Positions 35,288-44,916 of a DNA stretch of 46,505 bases are shown here, one piece after another. The notes under the pieces are model-generated. The model was not told the origin of the DNA. It saw only the letters and a program-made list of their open reading frames with translations, and searched no databases. The stretch is from Rhodospirillales bacterium. GTDB taxonomy: Bacteria; Pseudomonadota; Alphaproteobacteria; Acetobacterales; Acetobacteraceae. Numbering within the stretch: the first letter of the stretch is position 1; the number at the start of each line of letters is the position of its first letter. The translations under genes were made by a program, and so were the position numbers. Where the stretch lies: the NCBI GenBank assembly GCA_018971565.1, contig JAGXAO010000005.1, forward strand, positions 1 to 46,505. The letters run 5' to 3'.

Positions 35288-37450
35288 TCAGCCTTCAGCC
35301 TGTGCTTCCCGTTCTTTCTTGCCTTTATTAACGCCCACCTTATCGGTGATATCCTCACCGGTTTCCTGGTCAACTACGCGCATGGAGAGCTTCACCTTGC
35401 CGCGGTCATCGAAACCGATAACCTTAACCTTAACGGCATCGCCCTGCTTCACTACATCGGTAGTTTTAACAACGCGGCCCTGAGCCAGTTCAGAGATGTG
35501 AACAAGGCCATCTTTAGCCCCGAGGAAGTTTACGAAAGCGCCAAAATCAGCGGTCTTCACAACCTTGCCATTGTAAATGGCGCCAATCTCAGCTTCAGCG
35601 GTGATACCTTTGATCATATCAATCGCCGCCTGAATCTTCTTGTCGTCAGAGGCGGAAACCTTCACCGCGCCGCTATCATCGATATCAACCTTGGCGCCTG
35701 TCTTCTCCACGATATCGCGGATCACCTTGCCACCGGTGCCGATCACATCACGGATCTTTTCTTTGGGTACCTGGATGGTCACGATCTTCGGCGCGTTGGC
35801 AGAAACACCATCGCGGTTGCCGGTGAGCGCTTTGGCCATCTCGCCCAGAATGTGCAGGCGCCCGCCCTTAGCCTGCTCCAAGGCGATCTTCATGATCTCT
35901 GGAGTGATGGAAGTGATCTTGATATCCATCTGCAGTGCGGTAATGCCGCTCGCAGTTCCAGCCACCTTGAAATCCATGTCGCCGAGATGATCCTCGTCGC
36001 CCAGGATATCCGAGAGCACGGCAAAGCCTTTGTCTTCCTTAATCAGGCCCATGGCGATGCCCGCCACCGGGGATTTAAGCGGCACGCCGGCATCCATCAG
36101 CGCCAGCGAAGTGCCACAAACTGTTGCCATGGAGGATGAGCCGTTCGACTCGGTAATCTCAGAAACAACGCGCAGCGTGTACGGGAAGGCTTCCTTGGAA
36201 GGCAGCAGCGGGTGAACCGCGCGCCAAGCCAGCTTACCATGGCCGATTTCACGGCGGCCAGGCGAACCCATGCGGCCCGTTTCACCAACCGAGAACGGAG
36301 GAAAATTGTAATGGAGCATGAAATGCTCTTTGAACTCACCCTCGATCGCATCAACCAGCTGTTCATCCTGGGCGGTACCCAACGTGGCGACAACCAGCGC
36401 CTGTGTCTCACCACGGGTAAACAAAGCAGAGCCATGGGTGCGCGGCAGTACGCCAACTTCCGACAGAATGGGGCGCACGGTCTTGGTGTCGCGGCCATCA
36501 ATGCGCAGGCCGGTATCAAGAATGTTATTACGGACAATGTCCGCCTCCAACTCCTTGAACAGGCCTTTTGCCGCATCGGCGTTCAGCCCCTCTTCGGTCA
36601 GCGCGGCAGCGGCAGCCTTCTTGGCGGCTGCCAGCTTCTCATACCGCCCCTGCTTCTGGGTTTCCTTGTAAGCATCGGCGATAGAGGCACGAGCCAGCGC
36701 GTCCACACGCGCCTTCAGGGTCTTGGTCTCCTCGGATTCCTCCGTCAGCGCCCATGGCTCCTTGGCGGCAGCCTCGGCCAATTCAATAATCGCCTGGATC
36801 ACCGGCTGAAAACCAGCATGGCCAAACGTTACCGCGCCCAGCATAACCTCTTCGGAGAGTTCGGAGGCCTCTGACTCAACCATCAGCACACCCTCACCGG
36901 TGCCCGCCAGAACCAAGTCAAGCTTGCTCTCGGTACGCTCATCCGTGGTCGGGTTCAGCACATATTCGCCATTCACGTAACCAACGCGGGCGCCAGCCAC
37001 CGGGCCAAAGAAAGGAATGCCGGAGAGTGTCAGCGCTGCGGAAGCAGCCACCAAGGCGACGATATCAGGTTCGTTTTCCATGTCATGGCTCAACACCGTG
37101 ACAATAACCTGCACCTCATTGCGAAAGCCCTCTGGAAATAGCGGGCGGATCGGGCGATCAATCAGGCGGGAAATAAGCGTCTCGCGCTCAGTGGGGCGGC
37201 CCTCACGTTTGAAAAAACCACCAGGAATGCGTCCCGCCGCGTAGAATTTCTCCTGGTAATTCACGGTCAGCGGAAAGAAATCCTGCCCCGGCTTGGCTGC
37301 CTTGGCGCCAACCACGGTGGCCAGCACCACCGTATCACCGTAGGAAGCCACAACCGCACCATCAGCCTGGCGTGCAACTTTACCGGTTTCCAAAATAAGG
37401 GTCTTGCCGGCCCAATCCATTTCCTTGCGGAAATATTTGTCAAACATCAA
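35288..37450 (-). CDS. pnp: Polyribonucleotide nucleotidyltransferase (PNPase)
   Basis: A 720-residue protein with two RNase PH cores, the helical linker (about 210-310), a KH domain with the GTGGKVIRD loop, and a C-terminal S1 domain ([23 protein letters not shown]). It degrades RNA from the 3' end using phosphate and is part of the degradosome. The codon use is GC-rich and biased, consistent with high expression. rpsO, which usually precedes pnp, is not adjacent here. GGAG lies about eight bases before the ATG. It ends with an intrinsic terminator. Confidence 0.96.
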   Translation of the reverse strand: MMFDKYFRKEMDWAGKTLILETGKVARQADGAVVASYGDTVVLATVVGAKAAKPGQDFFPLTVNYQEKFYAAGRIPGGFFKREGRPTERETLISRLIDRPIRPLFPEGFRNEVQVIVTVLSHDMENEPDIVALVAASAALTLSGIPFFGPVAGARVGYVNGEYVLNPTTDERTESKLDLVLAGTGEGVLMVESEASELSEEVMLGAVTFGHAGFQPVIQAIIELAEAAAKEPWALTEESEETKTLKARVDALARASIADAYKETQKQGRYEKLAAAKKAAAAALTEEGLNADAAKGLFKELEADIVRNNILDTGLRIDGRDTKTVRPILSEVGVLPRTHGSALFTRGETQALVVATLGTAQDEQLVDAIEGEFKEHFMLHYNFPPFSVGETGRMGSPGRREIGHGKLAWRAVHPLLPSKEAFPYTLRVVSEITESNGSSSMATVCGTSLALMDAGVPLKSPVAGIAMGLIKEDKGFAVLSDILGDEDHLGDMDFKVAGTASGITALQMDIKITSITPEIMKIALEQAKGGRLHILGEMAKALTGNRDGVSANAPKIVTIQVPKEKIRDVIGTGGKVIRDIVEKTGAKVDIDDSGAVKVSASDDKKIQAAIDMIKGITAEAEIGAIYNGKVVKTADFGAFVNFLGAKDGLVHISELAQGRVVKTTDVVKQGDAVKVKVIGFDDRGKVKLSMRVVDQETGEDITDKVGVNKGKKEREAQAEG

Positions 37451-37574
37451 ACAGCTCCAACTGCGGAATCACAGTGCCTGCCGACGGGAATAAGCGCGTT
37501 AGCCGGTTTTTCAGGCGGCGCCTCGGGCGGCATGGGTCTGGCTGGGGCATTCACCCGCAACCACGGACCATGTG

Positions 37575-37605
37575 GCCGGAAACGCCGCGGAACTAAATTT
37601 CCGGC
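37575..37605 (-). promoter_or_regulatory. Stem-loop in the pnp leader (8-base stem)
   Basis: GCCGGAAA at 37575-37582 pairs with TTTCCGGC at 37598-37605 across a 15-base loop. It lies about 125-155 bases upstream of the pnp ATG, in the 296-base gap between pnp and gpt. No T-tract follows, so it is not a typical terminator. In enterobacteria the pnp leader folds into a hairpin cut by RNase III; this could be a counterpart, but that is inference. Confidence 0.4.
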
Positions 37606-37642
37606 GGCGGCGCGGATCATCCCGATGGCGTCTGCCCCGTTA

Positions 37643-37672
37643 TGCCGCTTTTTACACGCGCCAAAAGCGGCA
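37643..37672 (-). promoter_or_regulatory. Stem-loop in the pnp leader (10-base stem)
   Basis: TGCCGCTTTT at 37643-37652 pairs perfectly with AAAAGCGGCA at 37663-37672, loop of ten bases. It lies about 190-220 bases before the pnp ATG. Together with the 8-base stem it makes this gap strongly structured and otherwise gene-free. Whether it lies inside the pnp transcript depends on the unmapped promoter. Confidence 0.45.
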
Positions 37673-37746
37673 CGATGCGCGGTCTGTAGCGAGTTTTTCT
37701 TTCTTTGCCTAGCAGCTAGGTGTTTAAGGCCACCAACCGTCTGAAA

Positions 37747-38232
37747 TTATGAGGTTTGTGCCGCCAGAGGGGCAATAAATTGGGGTTCCGTATCCCAAGG
37801 AAACAAAATCCAGGTATCTTGGCTGACTTCAGTGATGAAAGTATCAACCATTGGTTTGCCGGCTGACTTGGCATAAATGCTGGCAAAATGCGCCCTTGGC
37901 AGCAAACCACGCACCTTCTTGGCGGTGGTGCCAGAATCAACCAGATCATCAATAATCAACCACCCATCCCCATCACCCGCCGCAATGGCGGCTTTCATAA
38001 TCATGGGCTCGCCGCGCTGCTCGCCGTCATATGTAACGACGCAGACGGTTTCAACCAGTCGGCATTCCAACTCCCTGGCCACGATCGCGGCAGGAATCAA
38101 GCCACCGCGCGTAATGGCCACAATACCCTTCCACGGCCCAACACCGTGCAGGCGCCACGCCAACGCTTTGGCATCGCGGTGAAGCTGGTCCCATGTAACG
38201 GTAAAGTAATGGCTTGCCATAGATTGAGCCAA
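37747..38232 (-). CDS. gpt: Xanthine-guanine phosphoribosyltransferase
   Basis: A 161-residue type I phosphoribosyltransferase with the PRPP loop [13 protein letters not shown]. It converts xanthine, guanine or hypoxanthine to their nucleotides in purine salvage. Its length and start (ATG with [17 protein letters not shown]) fit the XGPRT family. It is divergent from the nitrilase-family gene (124-base gap). Confidence 0.9.
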   Translation of the reverse strand: MAQSMASHYFTVTWDQLHRDAKALAWRLHGVGPWKGIVAITRGGLIPAAIVARELECRLVETVCVVTYDGEQRGEPMIMKAAIAAGDGDGWLIIDDLVDSGTTAKKVRGLLPRAHFASIYAKSAGKPMVDTFITEVSQDTWILFPWDTEPQFIAPLAAQTS

Positions 38233-38355
38233 TAATGAACTGTTGTGCTCGCGTCTACCGTCACCATAAACCGGCCATCCATCACCCGGCTCAAATGGCG
38301 AATAATTGTAACGGGCATCGGGTCTATGTTAGCTTGCTGTAAATTGAGGATCGAT

Positions 38356-39186
38356 ATGCGGATTGCCGTCATTCAAATGTCGCCGGGAGCTGAAAAAGGG
38401 CGAAACATCGCTCAGGCTCGGGCATTACTTGAACAAATGCTGGCCAGTCAGACGGTGGACCTGGTTGTATTTCCAGAGATGTGGACATGCCTCGGCGGCA
38501 CCCGCGCTCAGAAATTCGCCGCAGCCGAAGCTTTTCCCGTCCCGGGTGAAGTGGGGCAAGAGGCGTATGAGTTTATTCGTCAGGCCGCGATGCAATATGG
38601 CCTTTACATTCATGGCGGATCCATCGGCGAACTTGAGGGCGACCGTATCTTCAACACCTCCATCGTCTTCAGCCCTGATGGAAAAGAGCTAGGCAGATAC
38701 AGAAAAATCCATCTTTTCGATATTTCCACGCCAGACGGGCAGGGTTACCGGGAAAGTGCCGTTTTTGGTGCTGGCGAGCAGGTGGTCACTGTTGAGATTC
38801 TCGGCATGAAGGTCGGGCTGGCGATTTGCTATGACCTGCGTTTCCCAGAACTGTTTCTGGAACTACGGCGAAAAGGAGCTGAAGTGATCGTGCTTCCCGC
38901 GGCTTTTACGCTGCAGACCGGCAAAGATCATTGGGAGATATTATTGCGTGCCCGCGCAATCGAGACACAGTGCTGGGTTGCTGCCGCCGCCTGCACCGGC
39001 ATGCATACAGCCGGCGATGGAGAAGCACGGTACACATACGGTCACTCATTAATTGTTGATCCATGGGGGCATGTGGTTGCTAAAGCGTCAGATGGACCTG
39101 GATGGGCAATCATGACTGTTGATTCAGCATTAACCGCAAAAATCAGGGCCGATATGCCAGTGCTTGAACACCGTAAGCTAGCATGA
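38356..39186 (+). CDS. Carbon-nitrogen hydrolase (Nit-type amidase)
   Basis: A 276-residue nitrilase-superfamily enzyme. The catalytic triad is Glu41 (VFPEMW), Lys117 ([10 protein letters not shown]) and Cys158 ([10 protein letters not shown]). That context resembles Nit1/Nit2-type amidases, such as those hydrolysing deaminated glutathione or 2-oxo-amides. I set the start at ATG 38356, preceded by TGAGGA at 38345-38350; the frame is open to 38245. Its stop overlaps the nadK start (ATGA), so the two are coupled. Confidence 0.88.
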   Translation: MRIAVIQMSPGAEKGRNIAQARALLEQMLASQTVDLVVFPEMWTCLGGTRAQKFAAAEAFPVPGEVGQEAYEFIRQAAMQYGLYIHGGSIGELEGDRIFNTSIVFSPDGKELGRYRKIHLFDISTPDGQGYRESAVFGAGEQVVTVEILGMKVGLAICYDLRFPELFLELRRKGAEVIVLPAAFTLQTGKDHWEILLRARAIETQCWVAAAACTGMHTAGDGEARYTYGHSLIVDPWGHVVAKASDGPGWAIMTVDSALTAKIRADMPVLEHRKLA

Positions 39187-39941
39187 AACTGGCTTTCATC
39201 GCGGCGCGAAGTTTGGCTGCCTCATCCGCCAAAGAAAGGCTGACCGCCCGATATGGCGACTGCCCCATAAAAGAGGCAACGGTTATTGTCGCTTTGGGCG
39301 GTGACGGGCTGATGCTTGAATGCCTGCACCAGGTGCTTGGCGGCTCAATGCCGGTTTACGGCATGAATTGCGGCTCTGTTGGCTTTATGATGAATGAATA
39401 TCATGAAGATGACCTCCCGCTTCGAATAAGCCAGGCTCTTCCTTCTGTTTTGCATCCGCTTCGCATGCACGCGGTAACGGCTTCGGGAATTGTTGAAGAG
39501 GCAATGGCGTTAAACGAAGTTTCCTTGCTTCGTGAAGGCCGGCAGGCCGCCAAGATACGTATTTCCATCGACCACAGGGAGCGTTTAAGCGAGCTTATTT
39601 GCGATGGTATTTTGATCTCTACCCCGGCCGGGTCAACAGCCTACAACCTGTCGGCTCACGGCCCAATTGTTCCCGTCTCTGCTAATTTGCTGCCTTTAAC
39701 ACCCATTTCCGCATTCCGCCCGCGCCGTTGGCGGGGCGCTTTATTGCCCTCCACCGCCGATGTTTTGTTCGAGGTATTAGAGCCTGACAAAAGGCCCGTT
39801 GCCGCTGTCGCGGACTTTACTGAAGTCCGAGACGTGATCTCGGTTACGGTTCACGAAGACAGAACCGTTGGAGTCACCGTTCTTTTCGATCCGGATCGTG
39901 CATTATCTGAACGGATACTCACTGAACAGTTTACCGTTTAG
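39183..39941 (+). CDS. nadK: NAD kinase
   Basis: A 252-residue NAD kinase with the signature GGDG (39-42), the Asn-Glu motif in [10 protein letters not shown], and [18 protein letters not shown]. It phosphorylates NAD+ to NADP+ in the cytosol. It overlaps the amidase gene by four bases and converges with era. Length and motifs match the standard alphaproteobacterial form. Confidence 0.95.
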   Translation: MKLAFIAARSLAASSAKERLTARYGDCPIKEATVIVALGGDGLMLECLHQVLGGSMPVYGMNCGSVGFMMNEYHEDDLPLRISQALPSVLHPLRMHAVTASGIVEEAMALNEVSLLREGRQAAKIRISIDHRERLSELICDGILISTPAGSTAYNLSAHGPIVPVSANLLPLTPISAFRPRRWRGALLPSTADVLFEVLEPDKRPVAAVADFTEVRDVISVTVHEDRTVGVTVLFDPDRALSERILTEQFTV

Positions 39942-39973
39942 CAAACGGGTTGCGGCGGAACCCAACTGCCCAT

Positions 39974-40867
39974 TTATTTTCGCGGCAATTCAAGGCCGGC
40001 CGCCCTAATCCGGGCGGCCTCCTCATCCCAACCAGGGCGCTCAACAACTCTTAGAAACAAATCAACCTTACCTTCCAGCAGCCGTTCCAATTCACGCCGC
40101 GCCCTGCTCCCAATCTCCTTAATCCGGGCACCCTTTGCGCCGATTAAAATGGCCTTATGGCCCTCTCGGGCTACATAAATCACCGCATCAATCCGGGTTG
40201 CCCCATTTTTCTGTTCTTTGAAACTTTCCGTCTCCACTGTCGCTCCGTAAGGCACCTCGTCGCGCGTTTGCAGAAAGATTTGTTCACGCACAATCTCCGC
40301 CGCCAGTTGCCTATCAGGCAAATCGGTCAGATCATCTTCGGGGTACAGAAAAGGGCCTTCGGGCAAAATGCCCGCACAATAATCCAGCAAGGCATCAATG
40401 CCATCACCTTTTTGAGCCGATATCATAAACACCTGCTCAAACGGCGCCAACTGCGCCGCTTCCTGTGTCAAGGGTAGCAGGTCTTGCCGGTCAATCAGAT
40501 CAATCTTGTTAAGCAAAAGCGACATTTTAACGCTATCGGCCGCAAGCCGGCTGGCGATCTTGCGAAACTCGTCACTCAAGCCGGACTTCGCATCAAGAAG
40601 CAGAAAAAGCATGTCCGCCTCTCCCGCACCATTCCAGGCTGCCTCCACCATGGCTTGGTCCAATCTGCGCTTTGGCGTAAAAATTCCCGGCGTATCAACA
40701 AAAATGATCTGTGATTCGTCACGAACCGCAATGCCGAGCACACGCGCCCTTGTCGTTTGCGCCTTAGGGCTCACAATCGAAACTTTAGCGCCCGTAAGCC
40801 GATTCAGAAGCGTCGACTTCCCCGCATTTGGCGCGCCAATCAAGGCAACAAAACCACATCTTCTCAT
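39974..40867 (-). CDS. era: GTPase Era
   Basis: A 297-residue protein with the G1 loop GAPNAGKST, switch TTRARV, G3 DTPG, G4 NKID, and a C-terminal KH domain (GAKGARIKEIGSRARREL). Era binds the 3' end of 16S rRNA in 30S assembly. The start at 40867 overlaps the rnc stop (ATGA); the longer frame upstream runs inside rnc. It forms the operon lepB-rnc-era. Confidence 0.96.
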   Translation of the reverse strand: MRRCGFVALIGAPNAGKSTLLNRLTGAKVSIVSPKAQTTRARVLGIAVRDESQIIFVDTPGIFTPKRRLDQAMVEAAWNGAGEADMLFLLLDAKSGLSDEFRKIASRLAADSVKMSLLLNKIDLIDRQDLLPLTQEAAQLAPFEQVFMISAQKGDGIDALLDYCAGILPEGPFLYPEDDLTDLPDRQLAAEIVREQIFLQTRDEVPYGATVETESFKEQKNGATRIDAVIYVAREGHKAILIGAKGARIKEIGSRARRELERLLEGKVDLFLRVVERPGWDEEAARIRAAGLELPRK

Positions 40868-41535
40868 TTTGTTAGCACTTCCAGCAGGTTGCGCGCTGCC
40901 TCCTGCTCTGCCGCCCGCTTTGCTCCTGCGGTAGCCGATGCAGTTGCAGCGCCAATTGTAACACTTATCACAAATTTCGGCGCATGAGAGGGGCCAGACT
41001 GATCCATAATCTGATAATTCGGAAGCGGCAGAGCTCGCTTCAGCGCCCATTCCTGCAATGCGGTTTTCGGATCTTTTGGCGGAGCTGCCTGTCCTTCTAC
41101 CGCCGAACCCATTACGCGGCGAATAAATGGCCTGGCAGCAGGCAAACCCGCATCAAGATACAAAGCGCCAATCATGGCCTCCACGGCATCGGCCAGCACA
41201 TTCGCCTGGGAACTCACCCCTCGCTTCGCCTCGCCAGGCGCCACATTAAGCATGGCCCCAACATTATTTGCTTGCGCAATTTCAGCTAGGGCAGGCTTGG
41301 AAACAAGAGCCGCCAATCTAGGCCCCAGCTTGCCCTCCTGTTCATCGGGAAATCGTTCAATCAGCCACTCGGCAACAACCAGGCCCAAAACCCTGTCACC
41401 TATGAATTCCAGCCTCTCGTTCGAGCCCGCCCCCTTCGCGCCAGCGGCGGAGCGGTGCGTTAACGCCTCCGCCAGCAAGCCGGGGTGCTCAAACTGGTGC
41501 CCCAGAAACCGGGAAGCGTTCTCAACCTGGTTCAC
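40864..41535 (-). CDS. rnc: Ribonuclease III
   Basis: A ~223-residue enzyme with the signature NERLEFIGDRVLGLVVAEWL and a C-terminal double-strand RNA-binding domain (SAPKF... TASATAGAKRAAEQEAARNLL pattern). It cuts structured RNA, such as rRNA precursors and leader hairpins. I propose GTG 41535, which overlaps the lepB stop (GTGA) and puts ten residues before LGH as usual. GTG 41580, with a GGGAG site, and TTG 41595 are in-frame alternatives inside lepB. Confidence 0.93.
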   Translation of the reverse strand: MNQVENASRFLGHQFEHPGLLAEALTHRSAAGAKGAGSNERLEFIGDRVLGLVVAEWLIERFPDEQEGKLGPRLAALVSKPALAEIAQANNVGAMLNVAPGEAKRGVSSQANVLADAVEAMIGALYLDAGLPAARPFIRRVMGSAVEGQAAPPKDPKTALQEWALKRALPLPNYQIMDQSGPSHAPKFVISVTIGAATASATAGAKRAAEQEAARNLLEVLTK

Positions 41536-42296
41536 CGGATGGTGTGGAACATCCGCCCCCAGCGAATCTCGAATGGCCACTCCCAAATCTCCCAAAACGG
41601 ATGCTTCAAATCGATTGAAAAAAATATCAGCTCAGCGGGCCCAACCACATTTTCTATTGGCACATAGCCAACAGGCCCATCCATAAACCGGGAATCCTCA
41701 GAATTATCCCGGTTATCGCCCATCATAAACAAGTCACCCGCCGGAACAGTATATAGTGGAGTGTTATTCGGATCGACCCCCCCATCATTTTCAGGGGCAT
41801 TGGTCAGCTTCAGAATGGAATGCACAACCCCGCCGGGCAGCGACTCTGTGTAGTCCCGCGCCACAACCGGTGCGCCAGAACTAGTGTCCACATAGTCCCC
41901 AGCATCTACGCGCGGCACAATCTTCCCATTGATATAAAGTTGCCCGCCGGTAACCTGCACCGTATCTCCCGGCAGGCCGACTACGCGTTTAATAAAATCC
42001 TCATTCGGGGCACCTGGCGGACGAAAAACCACAACAGCGCCGCGCTTTGGCACCCCCCCGAATATGCGGCCCGCAAACCAATCCGGCGCAAAAGGTAGCG
42101 AAAACCGTGAATATCCGTAGGCAAATTTGTTAACAACAAGATAATCCCCAACCAATAGCGTGGGAACCATGGAACCGGATGGAATGTAAAACGGCTCCAG
42201 GAAAAATGTATGAATGCCCACCGCAATAAGCCCGGCATAGACAATGGTTTTAACAAATTCCGTTAACCCGCCTTGGCTTTGTTTATGCTGCGCCAT
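41532..42296 (-). CDS. lepB: Signal peptidase I
   Basis: A 254-residue membrane protease with one N-terminal transmembrane segment (about 13-34), the nucleophile Ser42 in PSGSMVPTL and the general base Lys103 in EDFIKRVVGLPGD. A later motif is MGDNRDNSEDSR. It removes signal peptides from exported proteins at the periplasmic face. It heads lepB-rnc-era and overlaps rnc by four or more bases. Confidence 0.95.
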   Translation of the reverse strand: MAQHKQSQGGLTEFVKTIVYAGLIAVGIHTFFLEPFYIPSGSMVPTLLVGDYLVVNKFAYGYSRFSLPFAPDWFAGRIFGGVPKRGAVVVFRPPGAPNEDFIKRVVGLPGDTVQVTGGQLYINGKIVPRVDAGDYVDTSSGAPVVARDYTESLPGGVVHSILKLTNAPENDGGVDPNNTPLYTVPAGDLFMMGDNRDNSEDSRFMDGPVGYVPIENVVGPAELIFFSIDLKHPFWEIWEWPFEIRWGRMFHTIR

Positions 42297-42488
42297 TCTT
42301 ACCTTGATCCTTTAAGATTGGCGCATCAAACCCGTGCCGGAACAGATGTCAAGAAAAGCCAGCCTTTGCCGCCCGGCTTCCCTCGCATTGCGGCCTGTTA
42401 CATGGCGTTAACACACCCCGGCTTGCGAAAATGCGCCAATCAGGTGCAGAGAGACCTTGCCTTACTGTGCTTGGAGTATGAGTCGCCC

Positions 42489-43730
42489 ATGTTGAAGACG
42501 TCTGGCCTTTCGAGAGTTGCCCTTGCCGCTTCCCTGGTACTTGCCTCTCCCGTTTTAGCCAAAGCAGCGCCAACGCCCCCTGCGGGAGATACCGGTAAAA
42601 TTGGCGCCACGCCTGCGCCAACTGGCCCTGCACCAGTGCCGGAAAGCCCCGCGGGCGACACATCAACCCCGTCCCCTCCCGTTTTGCCAGACGTCACCGC
42701 GTATGTGCTGATGGATGCCCAAACAGGAGCGATTTTAGCCGAGGCCGCACCCCATCTTGAAATTCCGCCGGCCAGCCTGACAAAACTCATGACAGCCCAT
42801 CTCGTCTATCAAGCCATCCATCATGGCAGCCTGAAAATGGACCAGACAGTTCCGATCTCGACCAATGCCTGGCACCAGCAAGGCTCAACAATGTTTGTCG
42901 ATCCGAATTCGGTGGTCACCGTAGATCAACTGCTCCACGGGCTTATCATCGATTCTGGCAATGACGCAGCCGTTGCTTTAGCCGAACAAGTTGCCGGCGG
43001 CACAAATGCGTTTGTTCAGATGATGAACACAACCGCTTCCAAAATCGGCCTAACCGATACTAATTATACAAATGCCACGGGCCTCCCGGACCCGGATCTG
43101 CATACCTCTGCGATGGATATAGCTCTGCTTTCACGCGTCATCTTGAACGATGAACCCGAAATATTGCAGATATCAAAACTACAAAGCTACACATATGGCG
43201 GCATCACACAAAGAAGCTGGAATCCCGTTCTGTTCAAAGATCCCACAGTGGATGGCTTAAAAACAGGCTTAACCAGGGAAAGCGGGCATTGCATCGATGC
43301 AACGGCAGAACGCGGCAACATGCGGCTTATCGCAGTTGTAACCGGCGGCCCAACCTGGGCATCAAGCACCGCCGCGATTGAATCTCTGCTGGATTACGGG
43401 CAGCATTTTTTCACGGACGTCCAGATTACCTCAGCTGGCCAGCAAGTGGGTATTGTGAAGAGCGACGCGTTTAACAGCGGTGAAGTTCCGGTGGGTATAA
43501 CCCAGGATGTCACGGTCACGATGCCCACGGACGCGCAAAAATCCGTCACTCATACAATCTCTGTTACAACGCCTCTCACCCCAGGCGTTCACAAGGGTGA
43601 AATCCTTGGTTCGATCACATACAGTGCCAAGGGCAAAACCCTGGCTGTCCTGCCCCTGATTGCAATGGCGGATTCCCCGCCCGCCAGTTTTAGCACGAAG
43701 CTTTCCCGCAAGATCAGGAGCATGTTATGA
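42489..43730 (+). CDS. D-alanyl-D-alanine carboxypeptidase (PBP5/6 type)
   Basis: A 413-residue protein with a signal peptide (about 1-27, cleaving near AKA/AP), a Pro/Thr-rich linker, then the serine DD-peptidase motifs Ser96-Leu-Thr-Lys99, Ser156-Gly-Asn158 and Lys258-Thr-Gly260. A C-terminal PBP5-like beta domain and an amphipathic tail follow. It trims the terminal D-Ala from peptidoglycan stems in the periplasm. I chose ATG 42489; the frame is open from 42273, but those extra residues lack the signal-peptide look. It overlaps the DUF3297 gene by four bases. Confidence 0.91.
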   Translation: MLKTSGLSRVALAASLVLASPVLAKAAPTPPAGDTGKIGATPAPTGPAPVPESPAGDTSTPSPPVLPDVTAYVLMDAQTGAILAEAAPHLEIPPASLTKLMTAHLVYQAIHHGSLKMDQTVPISTNAWHQQGSTMFVDPNSVVTVDQLLHGLIIDSGNDAAVALAEQVAGGTNAFVQMMNTTASKIGLTDTNYTNATGLPDPDLHTSAMDIALLSRVILNDEPEILQISKLQSYTYGGITQRSWNPVLFKDPTVDGLKTGLTRESGHCIDATAERGNMRLIAVVTGGPTWASSTAAIESLLDYGQHFFTDVQITSAGQQVGIVKSDAFNSGEVPVGITQDVTVTMPTDAQKSVTHTISVTTPLTPGVHKGEILGSITYSAKGKTLAVLPLIAMADSPPASFSTKLSRKIRSML

Positions 43731-43981
43731 GTTCCACGCCTCCCGACCGTTTATCCTCCGATCCCGACAGCAATTTTTTTCAACAATCATTGCTGGAACG
43801 CGGCATTGGCATTCGTTTTAACGGATCAGAAAAAAACAACGTTGAAGAATACTGCGTTTCAGAAGGCTGGATACGTGTCGCCGCGGGCAAGGCTTTAGAC
43901 CGCAAGGGAAAGCCTCTCACCGTTAAGCTCAAAGGCGCCGTGGAAGCCTATTTCAGGGATGCACAGGATGTAGAAGGCTAA
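43727..43981 (+). CDS. DUF3297 family protein
   Basis: An 84-residue protein with the family core RGIGIRFNGSEKNNVEEY and SEGWIRVAAGKALDRKGKP. DUF3297 proteins are small and widespread in proteobacteria; the function is not established. It overlaps the carboxypeptidase gene by four bases, hinting at joint expression. The end lies three bases from the convergent oxyR gene. Confidence 0.88.
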   Translation: MSSTPPDRLSSDPDSNFFQQSLLERGIGIRFNGSEKNNVEEYCVSEGWIRVAAGKALDRKGKPLTVKLKGAVEAYFRDAQDVEG

Positions 43982-43984
43982 AGA

Positions 43985-44908
43985 TCAACCCGGGTCATAA
44001 TCCGGGAACGATCTGCAGGCAGCTGCTATAACGGGGGCGAGAGTTTGAAACTCTCCCGCTCTGGCGCTCCCCGCCCTCCACGCCAAAGCAATGCTTCGCC
44101 CACCCGCTACGCCTTCCAACTTGGTGGTTTGAACGCCTGTACCGCTCAGAAGCCCCGCGTCGACAGCAAGCTTTGGCACCAGCGTCACGCCAAGCCCTCC
44201 AGCAACCATCTGTATCAAAGTGTGTAGCGATGTAGCAGCGAATTTCTGCTCGCGCTTAAGGTCAGTGCTGCAAGCGGCCAGAACATGCTCACGCAAACAG
44301 TGCCCGTCTTCAAGCAGCAAAAGTTGCTCAGAAACAAACTCCGCACCCCCTATGCTTCTCTTCCCTGTAAACTCATGGCCGGGTGGAAAGGCCACAAGAA
44401 AATCATCCTGTGCCAATGGTAAAACCTCTGCTCTCCCGCAAGCGCAAGGTTGCGCCAGAATAACTAGATCGAGCAACCCGGCATCAAGCTGATCAAGCAA
44501 GCGTTCAGTCAAATCCTCGCGTAAAAACAGCCTTAAAGCCTTATACCTCTCTCTAAGTTGCGGCATCAGGCAGGGCAGCAGAAAAGGCCCAATCGTCGGA
44601 ATAATCCCAAGCCGCAGCGGGCCAGACATAGGCGCACGGGCCGCATCCGCAGCTTCAGCAATCGCTGACAAAGCCGACAACGCAGCACGAGCTTTAACAA
44701 CCAATTCCTGCCCAAGCGGTGTAAAAACGGGATGCTTTGCTACCGCACGATCCAGAATTTGGGAATCCAATGCTCTTTCAAGCGCTAACAGCCCCGCCGA
44801 AAGGGTAGATTGTGAAACCGCGCAAGCCGAGGCAGCCCGGCCGAAATGCCCCTTCTCTGCAAGCATCACCAGATAACGAAGCTGCTGCGGCGTGGGCAAA
44901 TAAGCCAT
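43985..44908 (-). CDS. oxyR: Hydrogen peroxide sensor OxyR (LysR family)
   Basis: A 307-residue LysR-type regulator. The N-terminal HTH is at about 3-60 (LRYLVMLAEKGHFGRAAS, SQSTLSAGL). The effector domain carries the two redox cysteines Cys204 and Cys213 in EDGHCLREHVLAAC, nine residues apart as with Cys199/Cys208 of E. coli OxyR. Peroxide forms the disulfide and switches on antioxidant genes. It sits eight bases after ahpF on the same strand, so it probably regulates its own operon. Confidence 0.93.
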   Translation of the reverse strand: MAYLPTPQQLRYLVMLAEKGHFGRAASACAVSQSTLSAGLLALERALDSQILDRAVAKHPVFTPLGQELVVKARAALSALSAIAEAADAARAPMSGPLRLGIIPTIGPFLLPCLMPQLRERYKALRLFLREDLTERLLDQLDAGLLDLVILAQPCACGRAEVLPLAQDDFLVAFPPGHEFTGKRSIGGAEFVSEQLLLLEDGHCLREHVLAACSTDLKREQKFAATSLHTLIQMVAGGLGVTLVPKLAVDAGLLSGTGVQTTKLEGVAGGRSIALAWRAGSARAGEFQTLAPVIAAACRSFPDYDPG

Positions 44909-44916
44909 GCATCAGC

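Noticed and set aside
35498-36139. Long open frame (213 codons) on the + strand opposite pnp
   Set aside because: It is antisense to a clear pnp with all domains, and its translation has no recognisable motif; it reflects the GC-biased codons of pnp.
36212-36874. Second long open frame on the + strand opposite pnp
   Set aside because: Also an antisense shadow of pnp without family features or a good ribosome-binding site.
39942-39973. GGGTT...AACCC hairpin between nadK and era as a terminator
   Set aside because: Only a five-base stem and no adjacent T-tract on either strand.
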